From Phyllobacterium endophyticum (GTDB taxonomy: Bacteria; Pseudomonadota; Alphaproteobacteria; Rhizobiales; Rhizobiaceae), in contig NZ_PGGN01000003.1 in assembly GCF_003010935.1 (NCBI RefSeq), forward strand, positions 682,001-746,000: a stretch of 64,000 nucleotides of DNA, in the 5' to 3' direction. Positions 17,595-26,249 of the stretch are shown one piece after another. Within the stretch, counting starts at the first letter, position 1; each line of letters starts with the position of its first letter. Both the position numbers and the translations under genes were made by a program. The notes beneath the pieces are model-generated. The model saw only the letters and a program-made list of their open reading frames with translations. It searched no databases and was not told where the DNA came from.

Positions 17595-18789
17595 TTTGAT
17601 CACCAGGAGAGGATGGTTGCGGATGGGAAGTCGCGGCGATGCGCGACAATATCTGTTCTGCGGCAAGCGTGCCGATGAGCTTGCCGCTCTCGTCTATGAC
17701 TGCCATTGGCTGGCCGGACCTGTAGACCCGCGCCACGTCGACGAGTTTGGCATTGGCAGGAACGGTGACATATTCGCCTGAGAGCAGCGGCCCGGGGGAT
17801 GTTCCGCCATTGACTCGCCGCTGGTCTGTGGCACTGAGAGCGCCAAGAATACGATTGTCTGCATCGACGATAAAGACTGGTTCGCCCGTAGCAGCAAATT
17901 TGGTCGTGACACTGCCCGTTGCTGTCTGCGATATGCCCTGAGCTGCTGTCATGATCGAGCGTGCATCGAAGAGTCTGGATCGGTCTATTTCCCGGGTGAA
18001 AGCGGCAACGTAGTCGCTGCCGGGTTCAAGCACGATCTGCTGAGGCGTCCCCTCGCGCACAAGTTCGCCTTCGGACATGATCGCGATACGCGTACCGAGC
18101 TTTAGCGCTTCCTGAAAATCATGTGTGATGAACAGGATGGTTTTCTTGAAGGTTCGCTGCAAGCGCAGGAGTTCGTCCTGCATCTCCGTCCGGATCAGCG
18201 GATCGAGCGCACTGAATGCCTCATCCATGATCAGCACATCGGCATCAGTCGCCAGCGCACGGGCGAGCCCGACCCGCTGCCGCATCCCGCCGCTAAGTTC
18301 ATGGGGGAAGTGATAGGCCCAACGCGCAAGACCAACAACGGATAGAACTTCCTCAGCCCGCCTACGCCGCTCCTGCAGGGGAACGCCGCGCAGCTTTAAT
18401 CCAAATTCCGTGTTCTCGATTACACGCTTGTTAGGCAGCAGAGCGAAATGCTGGAAAACCATAGAAATGCGGGTCCGGCGAATTTCACGCAACCGCTCTT
18501 CATCGAGGGGGACTAGATCCTCGCCGTCAAGAAGAATTTTTCCCGAACTGGGTTCATTCAACCGGTTGATACAGCGGGCCAGCGTCGACTTGCCGGAACC
18601 CGATAGGCCCATGATCATGTAGATGGCCCCCGCCGGGACCGACAAGGTCACGTTGTTCAGGCCGACCACCGCGCCAGTCTTGGCAAGGACATCATCCTTG
18701 TTGCTGCCAGCCGCAAGCATCTGCATTGCCCGATCCGGCGATCGAGCGAAAATCTTGTAGAGATTCTCAATCTTTAGACACTCTGTCAC
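17587..18789 (-). CDS. proV: glycine betaine-type ABC transporter ATPase with CBS region (ProV type)
   Basis: 400 residues from a GTG at 18789. Walker A is at residues 61-69 (GLSGSGKST), followed by the Q-loop (SMVFQHFALLPNKRV), the signature LSGGMRQRVGLARAL and Walker B (DVLIMDEAFSALDP). The C-terminal third (about residues 280-390) contains two CBS-like repeats (GEPVFIVDADNRILGAL, GQPMAVIDESGKLIGTL), as in ProV/OpuAA, where they sense ionic strength. It energises uptake through ProW. It starts 171 bases after the NIPSNAP gene on the same strand, so cotranscription with the upstream catabolic genes is plausible. Confidence 0.93.
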   Translation of the reverse strand: MTECLKIENLYKIFARSPDRAMQMLAAGSNKDDVLAKTGAVVGLNNVTLSVPAGAIYMIMGLSGSGKSTLARCINRLNEPSSGKILLDGEDLVPLDEERLREIRRTRISMVFQHFALLPNKRVIENTEFGLKLRGVPLQERRRRAEEVLSVVGLARWAYHFPHELSGGMRQRVGLARALATDADVLIMDEAFSALDPLIRTEMQDELLRLQRTFKKTILFITHDFQEALKLGTRIAIMSEGELVREGTPQQIVLEPGSDYVAAFTREIDRSRLFDARSIMTAAQGISQTATGSVTTKFAATGEPVFIVDADNRILGALSATDQRRVNGGTSPGPLLSGEYVTVPANAKLVDVARVYRSGQPMAVIDESGKLIGTLAAEQILSRIAATSHPQPSSPGDQNV

Positions 18790-18960
18790 GATCGGTTCCC
18801 ATCTTGTTGGCGCTTGCTCTCTTTGCGGACGCTCCGGCGCTGATTGTTAATGAAAAAGCTAACTGCATGATCCGTCTTCCAGCGATGCGTAGGAGAATTG
18901 CGACGGTCGTTCCTTACAAGAACCGGAACGGTCCCTGGCCAGAACAACGCGTTTATTTGG

Positions 18961-19302
18961 TTACACGCGCAATTTCGTTACGGCATCGTTCATTCTGAAC
19001 TCTTCCCTTTCATTGGCGAAGAAGCCTGTTGCGAGGCCTGCGATATTCTGCGTCAAACGCGGGAAAAATGCCGGCCAACGCGTATCTTCAGCCAGGATTT
19101 TACGCCGACGCATCCGGTGCTCGAAATCGCTATAACCCCACAGATGGTTGCCTTGATTGAGTGTTCCGGTCTCTGTCGTAAAGCAGCCGATCGGGTTTGC
19201 GAGAATGGGCTGCTGGATAGCCAGCCCCTCTTGTCTGACAAGCTTCAAACAGCACGCGAGCCTGCCAGACTTGATCCGGTTCATGCGTTGCTCGCCTATC
19301 AC
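18961..19302 (-). CDS. NIPSNAP family protein
   Basis: 113 residues from a GTG at 19302 that overlaps the stop of the upstream gene (GTGA), showing translational coupling. The sequence follows the bacterial NIPSNAP pattern over most of its length: a short first strand, GRLACCLKLVRQEGLAIQQPIL, GCFTTETGTLNQGNHLWGYSDFEHRMRRRKILAEDTRWPAFFP. The fold is a dimeric ferredoxin-like barrel related to ABM proteins. The family's biochemical role is unclear, but members often sit in aromatic or heterocycle catabolic operons. It is the last gene before proV. Confidence 0.78.
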   Translation of the reverse strand: MIGEQRMNRIKSGRLACCLKLVRQEGLAIQQPILANPIGCFTTETGTLNQGNHLWGYSDFEHRMRRRKILAEDTRWPAFFPRLTQNIAGLATGFFANEREEFRMNDAVTKLRV

Positions 19303-19688
19303 GGCCGCTGCTCCGCTTTCATTTCGTTACGGATGGCCTGAGCCACGCGGAAACATTCGACTCCGGCCGGTATCCCGCAATAGACCGCGATCTGGATCAG
19401 GGCGGCACGAAGTTCTGCCTCCGTCAGCCCGTTGCGAACAGCCCCGCGAAAATGGACGCCGAATTCGTGCATGCGTCCTGTCGCTGCCAACATACCAAGA
19501 TTGAGCAGACTACGCTGCTTAAGATCGAGCGCTTCATCCGTCCAGGCGGCACCCCAGCAATATTCGTTCAGCACATCCTGAAACGGCCGCGAAAATTCAT
19601 CCGCATTGTTCAGCGCCCGGTCCACATAATCATCGCCCAGGACCTTGCGCCTGACCGCCTCGCCTTCCTGTTGCAAATGCTTATCCAT
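19299..19688 (-). CDS. carboxymuconolactone decarboxylase family protein
   Basis: 129 residues. It matches PcaC/AhpD-like proteins: FSRPFQDVLNEYCWGAAWTDEALDLKQRSLLNLGMLAATGRMHEFGVHFRGAVRNGLTEAELRAALIQIAVYCGIPAGVECF, with the conserved EF.VH and GIPA motifs. The classical reaction is decarboxylation of gamma-carboxymuconolactone, but protocatechuate genes are absent here. A role on a lactone or dicarboxylate intermediate of the neighbouring pathway is more likely (inference). It overlaps the hydrolase gene by eight bases upstream and the NIPSNAP gene by four bases downstream, so the three are co-translated. The AhpD CxxC peroxidase motif is not present. Confidence 0.87.
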   Translation of the reverse strand: MDKHLQQEGEAVRRKVLGDDYVDRALNNADEFSRPFQDVLNEYCWGAAWTDEALDLKQRSLLNLGMLAATGRMHEFGVHFRGAVRNGLTEAELRAALIQIAVYCGIPAGVECFRVAQAIRNEMKAEQRP

Positions 19689-20496
19689 GGCCTACCAAAT
19701 CCTCCTCCATGAGAAAACCCTTCATCATGCCAGCAACAAGCTCCGGCGCCTCGATGAGGATCGAATGGCGTAAGCCCGGCAAGATCTGAAGCCGTGATCC
19801 GACGATGCGTTCATGCATATAGCGTGCCATGCGCGGATTTGAACCGGCGTCTTCCTCGCCGGTGGCAATCAATGTGGGACAACGAATCTGATCAAGAAGG
19901 CCACCAAAATCCGTCTCCGCCAGCACGCGGTACGCAGAGGCGTAACATTCAGGAACGTTCAATGCATTGCGCGCACGCAGGGCATCAATCTTTTCTGGAT
20001 TTTGCGCCTGGAAATTCTCGGTAAGCCAGCGCGATAGCGAAGCGTTATAATGGGAGCCCGGTTCACCTGCCTGCAGTGCGGCAAGCCTTGACAGCACACG
20101 CTCTCGCTCGTCCGGCGTGCGTCCGGCCACAGTGGAAAGCAGAACGAGGCGGCGGATGCGATCGAGATGCGTCAGGGCAAGCCGCTGCGCGATCAGACCG
20201 CCAAGCGAAAAGCCGGCGAGATGAAAGCTTTGAAAATCCATATGATCCGCGAGTGACAATGTCTCGGCAACAAAATCATCTATATCGTAACGGCCCTTGA
20301 TCTTGGTGGAATCGCCGTGCCCGCGAAGATCGAAGGTCAGTATCGTGAAGTCGCCCGCCAACCGTTCAACGACTCCGCTCCACGCTTCGAGGGAGGAACC
20401 AACGCCGTGAATGCAGACCAAAGGATCCGGCCCGTTTCCATCGACACGGTAGTTCAAATTGACGCTTCCTACGCGGTGGTGGAGCGGGCCGACCAT
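19681..20496 (-). CDS. alpha/beta-fold hydrolase (candidate amide/enamide ring-fragment hydrolase, TgnD-like)
   Basis: 271 residues from the ATG at 20496, one base beyond the stop of the monooxygenase gene. The catalytic set is visible: oxyanion HGVGSS near residue 30, nucleophile Ser in GFSLGG, acid Asp in GEEDAGSN and His in GLRHSILIE. It belongs with PcaD-like and E-2-(acetamidomethylene)succinate-hydrolase-like proteins. In trigonelline degradation a hydrolase of this fold splits (N-methylformamido)methylene-succinate into succinic semialdehyde, CO2, formate and methylamine; that role is proposed here from context. It overlaps the decarboxylase-like gene downstream. The longer frame to 20547 would overlap the monooxygenase gene. 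Confidence 0.85.
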   Translation of the reverse strand: MVGPLHHRVGSVNLNYRVDGNGPDPLVCIHGVGSSLEAWSGVVERLAGDFTILTFDLRGHGDSTKIKGRYDIDDFVAETLSLADHMDFQSFHLAGFSLGGLIAQRLALTHLDRIRRLVLLSTVAGRTPDERERVLSRLAALQAGEPGSHYNASLSRWLTENFQAQNPEKIDALRARNALNVPECYASAYRVLAETDFGGLLDQIRCPTLIATGEEDAGSNPRMARYMHERIVGSRLQILPGLRHSILIEAPELVAGMMKGFLMEEDLVGHG

Positions 20497-20497
20497 C

Positions 20498-21577
20498 TTA
20501 CTCACCTGCAACGGCAAGGCGGGTACTTTCACGCTCGCGCCGGGCAAAGAAGGGCATCACCTCTTCAGCAAACAATCGCAATGTATTCTTCTGCAATTCA
20601 AATGGCAGGTTGAATGACAGACCAAGACAATATTGATCGACGCCGGCTGCCTCGTAGTCCAGCAGCTTTTCGATCACCTCATCGGGCGTCCCGAACATAA
20701 GATTCTTGCGAATACTCTCCGGATTATAATTGTCGCGGCCTTTGACGGTGTCGAAAGGCACGGCTTCCGGGAACCCGTTGGTCACAGTACCGATATTCTG
20801 GAACAAGTTCTCGAAAGTCCTGCCATAATCCATGCTGTGCTGGACTGCCACCTGCCAGTCGTCAGGCTTGGCATAGACGCAGGTGCGACGTTGCATCATA
20901 AATTTCGGCCGAGGAACATGGGGATGATCCGCAACAGCCTTGCGGAACTTTTCACCAAGCACGGCAATTTCCGCGGCTGGTGCGGAGAGCGGCGTTGACA
21001 ATATGTTCGCACCATTGGCCACGGCCCAGTCGAATGTGCCGGGGTCTCTTGCAGCGACCCAGATGCGCGGATGCGGCTTCTGCAACGGCTTTGGGACGGA
21101 TGTAGCCAAAGGGAATTTCCAGTAGTGACCATCATGGGCATAGTCGCCGGCCCAAAGCTTCTGCACGGCTGGCACCAGTTCCTTCATATAGGCGACACCC
21201 TCCTGCTGGGGGATACCGCCGGCCATGCGATCGAACTCGTATTGATAAGCGCCGCGGGCGATGCCGAATTCGAGCCGCCCGCCGGTCAGGTGATCACAAA
21301 GCGCGGCCTCTCCTGCCAGCCGGATTGGCGTCCAGTAAGGCGCAACCAGCGTCGCCGTGCCAAGCCTTATCCGATCGGTGTGCTGCGCCAGCCAGGTAAG
21401 CACTGTAAAGGGATTGGGCGAGATCGTGCATTCGATCGTGTGATGCTCCGCTGTCCACAATGTTTCAAAGCCACCTGTATCTGCCAGTTTTACGAGCTCG
21501 AGCATATTGCCCAGCACGCTCTTCATTGGTGTTTCGGGTGAAAACCGCTCCATGCTGAGTGAGACTGCAAATTTCAT
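20498..21577 (-). CDS. LLM-class flavin-dependent monooxygenase (candidate ring-cleaving oxygenase, TgnB-like)
   Basis: 359 residues, full length for the bacterial-luciferase-like family. Typical stretches are LVKLADTGGFETLWTAEHHTI, NPFTVLTWLAQHTDRIRLGTATLVAPYWTPIRLAGEAALCDHLTGGRLEFGIARG, and PHPRIWVAARDPGTFDWAVANGANIL. It needs reduced flavin, supplied by the flavin reductase two genes upstream. In the trigonelline pathway such an oxygenase opens the pyridinium ring directly between C5 and C6. The neighbourhood (reductase, aldehyde dehydrogenase, alpha/beta hydrolase, betaine importer) supports that type of reaction, but the actual substrate is inferred. A GGGA box precedes the ATG. Confidence 0.86.
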   Translation of the reverse strand: MKFAVSLSMERFSPETPMKSVLGNMLELVKLADTGGFETLWTAEHHTIECTISPNPFTVLTWLAQHTDRIRLGTATLVAPYWTPIRLAGEAALCDHLTGGRLEFGIARGAYQYEFDRMAGGIPQQEGVAYMKELVPAVQKLWAGDYAHDGHYWKFPLATSVPKPLQKPHPRIWVAARDPGTFDWAVANGANILSTPLSAPAAEIAVLGEKFRKAVADHPHVPRPKFMMQRRTCVYAKPDDWQVAVQHSMDYGRTFENLFQNIGTVTNGFPEAVPFDTVKGRDNYNPESIRKNLMFGTPDEVIEKLLDYEAAGVDQYCLGLSFNLPFELQKNTLRLFAEEVMPFFARRERESTRLAVAGE

Positions 21578-21611
21578 GTTTGTCCCTTCCCGGGCTTTTT
21601 CGATGTGATTG

Positions 21612-23123
21612 CTATTTGAGCCGGATTACGAACGGGTCCTGCATGGCGCCCGAATAATCGATCACCACGTTCTTTGATCGCGAGAATTCCCGCATGACGT
21701 CGAAACCGCCGCGTCTTCCGTATCCACTTTCCTTGAAGCCGCCATTCGACGACATGTAAGCAGCTGACCGGTACGTATTGACCCACACCGTCCCCGCATC
21801 GATATTGCGGGCAAAGCGCATCGCCCGGTCGATGTCCTGGGTCCAGATTCCGGAAGCCAGCCCGTAGTTCGTGTCATTGGCAAGGGTGATCATCTCTTCC
21901 TCGCTCGAAAAAGGCATGACGCCGACCACGGGGCCGAATATTTCGTCGCGCATGAACCCCATGTCGTTGTGCGCATCGCTCAGTATGGTCGGTTCGTAAT
22001 ACCAGCCACGCGCCAGGTCTTCCGATTGCGGCCTGCCTCCGCCAAAAGCAACCTTTGCACCATCACGCACACCAGAGGCGACATAGGCCTCGACTTTCTC
22101 CAGCTGCGCCGACAGCGCCAGCGGTCCGACATCCGTATCCTCATCAAGGGGATGACCCACCTTTATACGGCGCGTGCGTTCAACAAGCGCGTCCATGAAC
22201 TCGTCGTAAATACTGGCTTCGACAAAACATCTCGATCCGGCGACGCAGGTCTGTCCGGCTGCCGCGAACACCCCTGCCACAACGCCATTGACCGCACGTT
22301 CGATATTCACGTCGCCAAAAACGACATGCGGTGATTTTCCGCCCAGCTCCATCTGGCAAGGCACGAGATTGGCGGCAGCGTTTGCGGCGATCCGGCGACC
22401 TGTCTGGGTGCTTCCGGTAAATACAACCTTCGTGATGCCCCTGTGGCGGGTAAGGGCTTCGCCAGCCGTCGCGCCATTGCCGGTTACGACATTGACCACG
22501 CCCGCCGGAAAGCCCGCCTTTGCAATCAGTTCGGCGAACGCCAATGTCGAGGCGGAGGCGTGTTCGGAAGGCTTGATGACAACCGTATTGCCAATGGCAA
22601 GACAGGGAGCCAGCGTCCCCGTGAGCAGCATGAGCGGCGAGTTCCACGGTGTTATCATGGCGATGACCCCGAGGGGTTCGCGCATATTGAAGTTGATCAT
22701 GTCAAGCTTGTTGACGGGTATGGTATCACCCTGCAGCTTGTCGGCCATGCCTGCAAAATATGTATAGGCATCGGGCATGGCGCGCATCTGCGCCAGCATT
22801 TCCTTGAGCAGCTTGCCATTGTCCCGCGTTTCGATCATTGCCAATTCATCGGCATGCTCGGTTACGAGTTCTGCAAGACGGCGTACCAGCTTGCCGCGAT
22901 CCGTCTGCGTCATCCGTCGCCATGCCGGGTTTACCAGCGCAGCGCGCGCAGCTTTCACCGCCTTGTCAACATCAGCTTCATTCGCGTCCGCCAGCTGATA
23001 CCAGGCTTCACCATTGGTCGGATCATAACTGGGAATATAGACGCCGCTTGCCGGTTGTACAAAAGCACCGCCAATGAACAGGTTCTGGCGTGAGCCCTCT
23101 AGTGTCTTTACCGTCGTTTGCAT
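21612..23123 (-). CDS. NAD(P)-dependent aldehyde dehydrogenase (candidate TgnC-like)
   Basis: 503 residues, full length. The ALDH hallmarks are MITPWNSPLM, FTGSTQTGRRIAANAAANLVPCQMELGGKSP with the general-base Glu, and the catalytic Cys in GQTCVAGSR. The C-terminus has WVNTYRSAAYMSSNGGFKESGYGRRGGFDVMREFSRSKNVVID, as in betaine-aldehyde- and hydroxymuconic-semialdehyde-type enzymes. Between the flavin reductase (18 bases upstream) and the monooxygenase (34 bases downstream), it most likely oxidises the ring-opened aldehyde or hydroxylactone to a dicarboxylate, as TgnC does in the trigonelline route. The substrate assignment is inference. Confidence 0.87.
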   Translation of the reverse strand: MQTTVKTLEGSRQNLFIGGAFVQPASGVYIPSYDPTNGEAWYQLADANEADVDKAVKAARAALVNPAWRRMTQTDRGKLVRRLAELVTEHADELAMIETRDNGKLLKEMLAQMRAMPDAYTYFAGMADKLQGDTIPVNKLDMINFNMREPLGVIAMITPWNSPLMLLTGTLAPCLAIGNTVVIKPSEHASASTLAFAELIAKAGFPAGVVNVVTGNGATAGEALTRHRGITKVVFTGSTQTGRRIAANAAANLVPCQMELGGKSPHVVFGDVNIERAVNGVVAGVFAAAGQTCVAGSRCFVEASIYDEFMDALVERTRRIKVGHPLDEDTDVGPLALSAQLEKVEAYVASGVRDGAKVAFGGGRPQSEDLARGWYYEPTILSDAHNDMGFMRDEIFGPVVGVMPFSSEEEMITLANDTNYGLASGIWTQDIDRAMRFARNIDAGTVWVNTYRSAAYMSSNGGFKESGYGRRGGFDVMREFSRSKNVVIDYSGAMQDPFVIRLK

Positions 23124-23141
23124 AGGCTGGGTCCTGCATTG

Positions 23142-24164
23142 CTAAGATTGTTCGCGCATAGTTTTCTGCCAGGGCTGGGCATCACCCTCGATCATTGCGA
23201 GGCGTCCACCGTCCCTTGAATCCATGTAGATGCCGAAGCGTGCATCGAGCCTCTCGCGCACGTAACGGCGCAGCATTGCGCGCAGCTCGCGTGTTGGAAT
23301 GGCATCATAGGGAAGCGCCTGGATGGGGAAGAATTTGAGGTCGGCTGGCAATGCGACGCCCATTGAATCCTGAGAAAGCCGGGCACGATAGATCAGGTAA
23401 CCTGGATCGCTGTCGGCAACGTCGAAAACCGAATAGAGAAAGGTGTTATCTGGAAGCAGAGTAAGAGCTCCACCATCGTCGAGCTTCAGTTCATTGTCGG
23501 CGATACGGCGTTTTGCGCTGGGCAGCACCCATCCACCCCTAGCGTCCGAGCGCAGCAGGATATTGCCCTCCGCCTCGATGAGGTAGCCAACAACCATGCC
23601 GTGAGAAGCGAGCCACCCCGCAGGCAATGGATCTTTGACATTGGCATAACGCCCGCGACAGAAGCCAAGCGGCGCCGAAGGGCTGGTGCCGAACGCGCGC
23701 ACCTGGCCGATGAGAATGATATGATCACCGGCATCAATACTGTTGTGCGTGGTGCAGTCGAACCAGGTCAGGCAATCGGTCAGGACCGGCGCACCGGTAT
23801 GGACCCGGTCATGGCTGACCGATTGAAACTTGTCCGGCGATTTCGATGCGAAGACGCCTGATATTTCCGCTTGCCCCTCATGCAGGAAGTTGACCGCAAA
23901 AAACTGAGCTTGATTGAACACCGGGAAACTCGTGGCGCCCTTGCCAACGCAAACCAGCAGCAATGGCGGATCGAGGGATACCGAGGTGAAGGAATTGGCA
24001 GTCATCCCTCGTGGATTGCCTTCGCAGTCGATGGTGGTGATGATCGTCACCCCGGTCACAAAAGTCCCGAAGGCCCTGCGCAAGGCGATGGGATCAATGG
24101 CTGTTTCGGTTTGCGGGGCTGGTGCCAACATGCACACGTTACCTTGCTGCTCTCTGCTCGTCAT
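23142..24164 (-). CDS. flavin reductase with C-terminal Nudix-like extension (candidate TgnA-like)
   Basis: 340 residues. Residues about 25-185 form a flavin reductase domain of the DIM6/NTAB family (ALRRAFGTFVTGVTIITT, GMTANSFTSVSLDPPLLLVCVG, FDCTTHNSIDAGDHIILIGQV). The last 150 residues (GNILLRSDARGGWVLPSAKRR onward) look like a Nudix-type or related alpha/beta module, seen in some two-component monooxygenase reductases. It supplies reduced FMN to the LLM monooxygenase in the same operon. The start is uncertain: the ATG at 24164 lacks a good ribosome site, while the ATG at 24131 has AAGG upstream. It is the first structural gene after the PucR-like regulator (107-base gap). Confidence 0.86.
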   Translation of the reverse strand: MTSREQQGNVCMLAPAPQTETAIDPIALRRAFGTFVTGVTIITTIDCEGNPRGMTANSFTSVSLDPPLLLVCVGKGATSFPVFNQAQFFAVNFLHEGQAEISGVFASKSPDKFQSVSHDRVHTGAPVLTDCLTWFDCTTHNSIDAGDHIILIGQVRAFGTSPSAPLGFCRGRYANVKDPLPAGWLASHGMVVGYLIEAEGNILLRSDARGGWVLPSAKRRIADNELKLDDGGALTLLPDNTFLYSVFDVADSDPGYLIYRARLSQDSMGVALPADLKFFPIQALPYDAIPTRELRAMLRRYVRERLDARFGIYMDSRDGGRLAMIEGDAQPWQKTMREQS

Positions 24165-24271
24165 GGAAGCAGGCTAGGCGCTATTCTTTTTCCGTTCTTC
24201 CTCCCATAAGACGGAAAGCTTCGTCGCAATGTTCCTCCGGTACAGAGGACGAGACATCGAGCAGGCCGATC

Positions 24272-26077
24272 TCAGTTTTGACGCGGGGAATGGCTGTCGA
24301 TGACACTGTGCAGGCGGATCGCGAGTTCCACTGCGAACCGCCGGTCGGGCGTGTCGACCTCGACGCCGAACAGGTCGTGTATCCGCGACAGGCGATAGCG
24401 CAGGGTCGTGACATGCAGACCCATCGCATCGGCGCAGGCCTGGCTACGGCAACCCTCCTTGAGAAAAGCTGAAAGCGTTTCGAGGTAAGGAGTCTCGTGA
24501 GTGCGGTCATGCGCAACGATGGCGCCAATCGACTCCTCGACGAACCCCTTCACCTCTCCAACATCGGCTGCAGCGACGAACATGGGAAGGGGCCCGAAAT
24601 CCTGCCCAGACAGAACGCCGCGTCGCCCGAAGGCCCGTGCGATATTTATCGTTCGCCAGCACCTGTCCCAGTTTTCAGGATAATCGGTCAAGGTCACGCA
24701 CCGGTTGCCGACAACGACGATTGGTTCCTCCTCCAGATGCCGTTTCAGTTCCTCGGCGATGCGGCGCATCAGCTTCGCTGTTCGCTCCTGGCCCTTGCCG
24801 GCTTCGAATGGCACAAGACAGACAAGCCCGTCCGCTATTGAGACGACACTCGCGTGAGCCGTATTTTGCTGGACAAGGCGCAGGACCGTGTGATGCAGGT
24901 CAGCCGACTTGCCTGCAAGTGTGCGTGTCTGTTCCGGAAAGTCCACTACGATCATCTGTGAGGGGGAAGTGAGGTTCAAGCCGAGCCTTTGACTTCGCTG
25001 CAATAGATCGCTGGCATCGCGCCAGCGATGCTCGACCAGTTCCATGAACAGTTCTGTCAGGGTCCGCGTTTCAAAACGAAAACGGATGAAACTGCGCATC
25101 ATCTGCACACTCAGTGCAAATTTGGCGCTGTCAAGCAGCAGAAGATCGAGATCGCTGAACGCCTGTGCCGTCGGAAAGATGAAGAGGGCGCCGACTGCCT
25201 CGCCATCGACGCTCAGCGGTTCGATTCGAACCGATAGATGAAACCGTCTCGTCCCATCGTCGAGGAACAGTGTTTGCGGCTCGGCGCGGGGATTGTCGAC
25301 CGCTTCGCGCGCGGATTTCATCAGCTGCCGGTTGAGAGAAGTTGCAGTGGCATTGTGCCATGTATCATCGGTGAAATGCGCGGGATCGGGGGATTTTCCC
25401 CCGATCAACAAATTGGCGTTGAAGTCCACCACGATCACCGGATTGGCAAGAAGATCGCCAATCGTTGTGGCCAGCGTGGGAATGGAACCCCCTGCCAGCA
25501 CATCCTGAAGCAGTGACGTGTGCGCGTGCAAAACAGTTTGCAAACGCTCGCCGGCCAAACGCTCGGCCCGAAGCCGGTGCTGCTTTTCGATTGCTATGGC
25601 GCCCAGGTGTACGATCATGCCGAGAAAGGCGAGGTCATCATCGGATACGTCCACGATTTCGCGGGAAACTACATTGAGTACCATGGGCCGGCCATCCGCA
25701 TCGGCGCATTGCATCGGCATAACCAGCACGGTGCGGTAGTCACGCTCAAAGGCTTCCTTGCGATAGCCGGGAAACTCTTCCGAAACGCGGGCGTCGCGTA
25801 TGTAAACAGGCTCGTTGCGCTTCAGCGCGATCAGTGAGGGGCTGGTTGCCAGCTCCCAGCGGTCTTTCAGCACCCGTTGCAGCAATGTCGGATCGTGGCG
25901 CAGCATGACGTGGGCATAACCATGCGCTGCATCGATGCTCATGATCGAGCCCATCGTCCAGCCTGCCTGGCGGCAGGCGACCTGCAACAGATGGCGCAGC
26001 ACAGTCGTCAGATCACCTCCCGAATTGATCAGGCTGGCGGCTTCGCGAAGCGATATTATCTGATCCTTGTAGTTCAC
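24272..26077 (-). CDS. PucR/CdaR-like transcriptional regulator with N-terminal GAF-type sensor
   Basis: 601 residues. Residues about 25-180 form a GAF-like ligand domain (LRHLLQVACRQAGWTMGSIMSIDAAHGYAHV, GMIVHLGAIAIEKQHRLRAERL). A middle region follows, and the C-terminal PucR helix-turn-helix domain ends the protein: ETLSAFLKEGCRSQACADAMGLHVTTLRYRLSRIHDLFGVEVDTPDRRFAVELAIRLH. It is encoded at the head of the minus-strand catabolic operon and faces the divergent DUF1185-GabT operon, so it is the obvious candidate to activate both in response to the substrate or a breakdown product. Regulators of this class commonly control catabolism of purines, amino acids and N-heterocycles. Confidence 0.87.
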   Translation of the reverse strand: MNYKDQIISLREAASLINSGGDLTTVLRHLLQVACRQAGWTMGSIMSIDAAHGYAHVMLRHDPTLLQRVLKDRWELATSPSLIALKRNEPVYIRDARVSEEFPGYRKEAFERDYRTVLVMPMQCADADGRPMVLNVVSREIVDVSDDDLAFLGMIVHLGAIAIEKQHRLRAERLAGERLQTVLHAHTSLLQDVLAGGSIPTLATTIGDLLANPVIVVDFNANLLIGGKSPDPAHFTDDTWHNATATSLNRQLMKSAREAVDNPRAEPQTLFLDDGTRRFHLSVRIEPLSVDGEAVGALFIFPTAQAFSDLDLLLLDSAKFALSVQMMRSFIRFRFETRTLTELFMELVEHRWRDASDLLQRSQRLGLNLTSPSQMIVVDFPEQTRTLAGKSADLHHTVLRLVQQNTAHASVVSIADGLVCLVPFEAGKGQERTAKLMRRIAEELKRHLEEEPIVVVGNRCVTLTDYPENWDRCWRTINIARAFGRRGVLSGQDFGPLPMFVAAADVGEVKGFVEESIGAIVAHDRTHETPYLETLSAFLKEGCRSQACADAMGLHVTTLRYRLSRIHDLFGVEVDTPDRRFAVELAIRLHSVIDSHSPRQN

Positions 26078-26249
26078 CTTGTTCCAAGCTCCCGCGTCGC
26101 GCGGTGCAACTTAATTCATTTGCTGGCAGTGAATGCTACACCGCTTCTGAGGGGAAGCCAGCAGCTTTTTGCTCGCAACCATAGGAAGACATCCCGTCTG
26201 CCGCACCGTTAGCTTCATGCATCACCGACCGGATCGAAAGCACTGCAAG

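Noticed and set aside
25200-25230. tRNA-like ggttcgattcgaaccg string
   Set aside because: It lies inside the PucR-like coding sequence and is only a short palindrome; no cloverleaf can be drawn around it.
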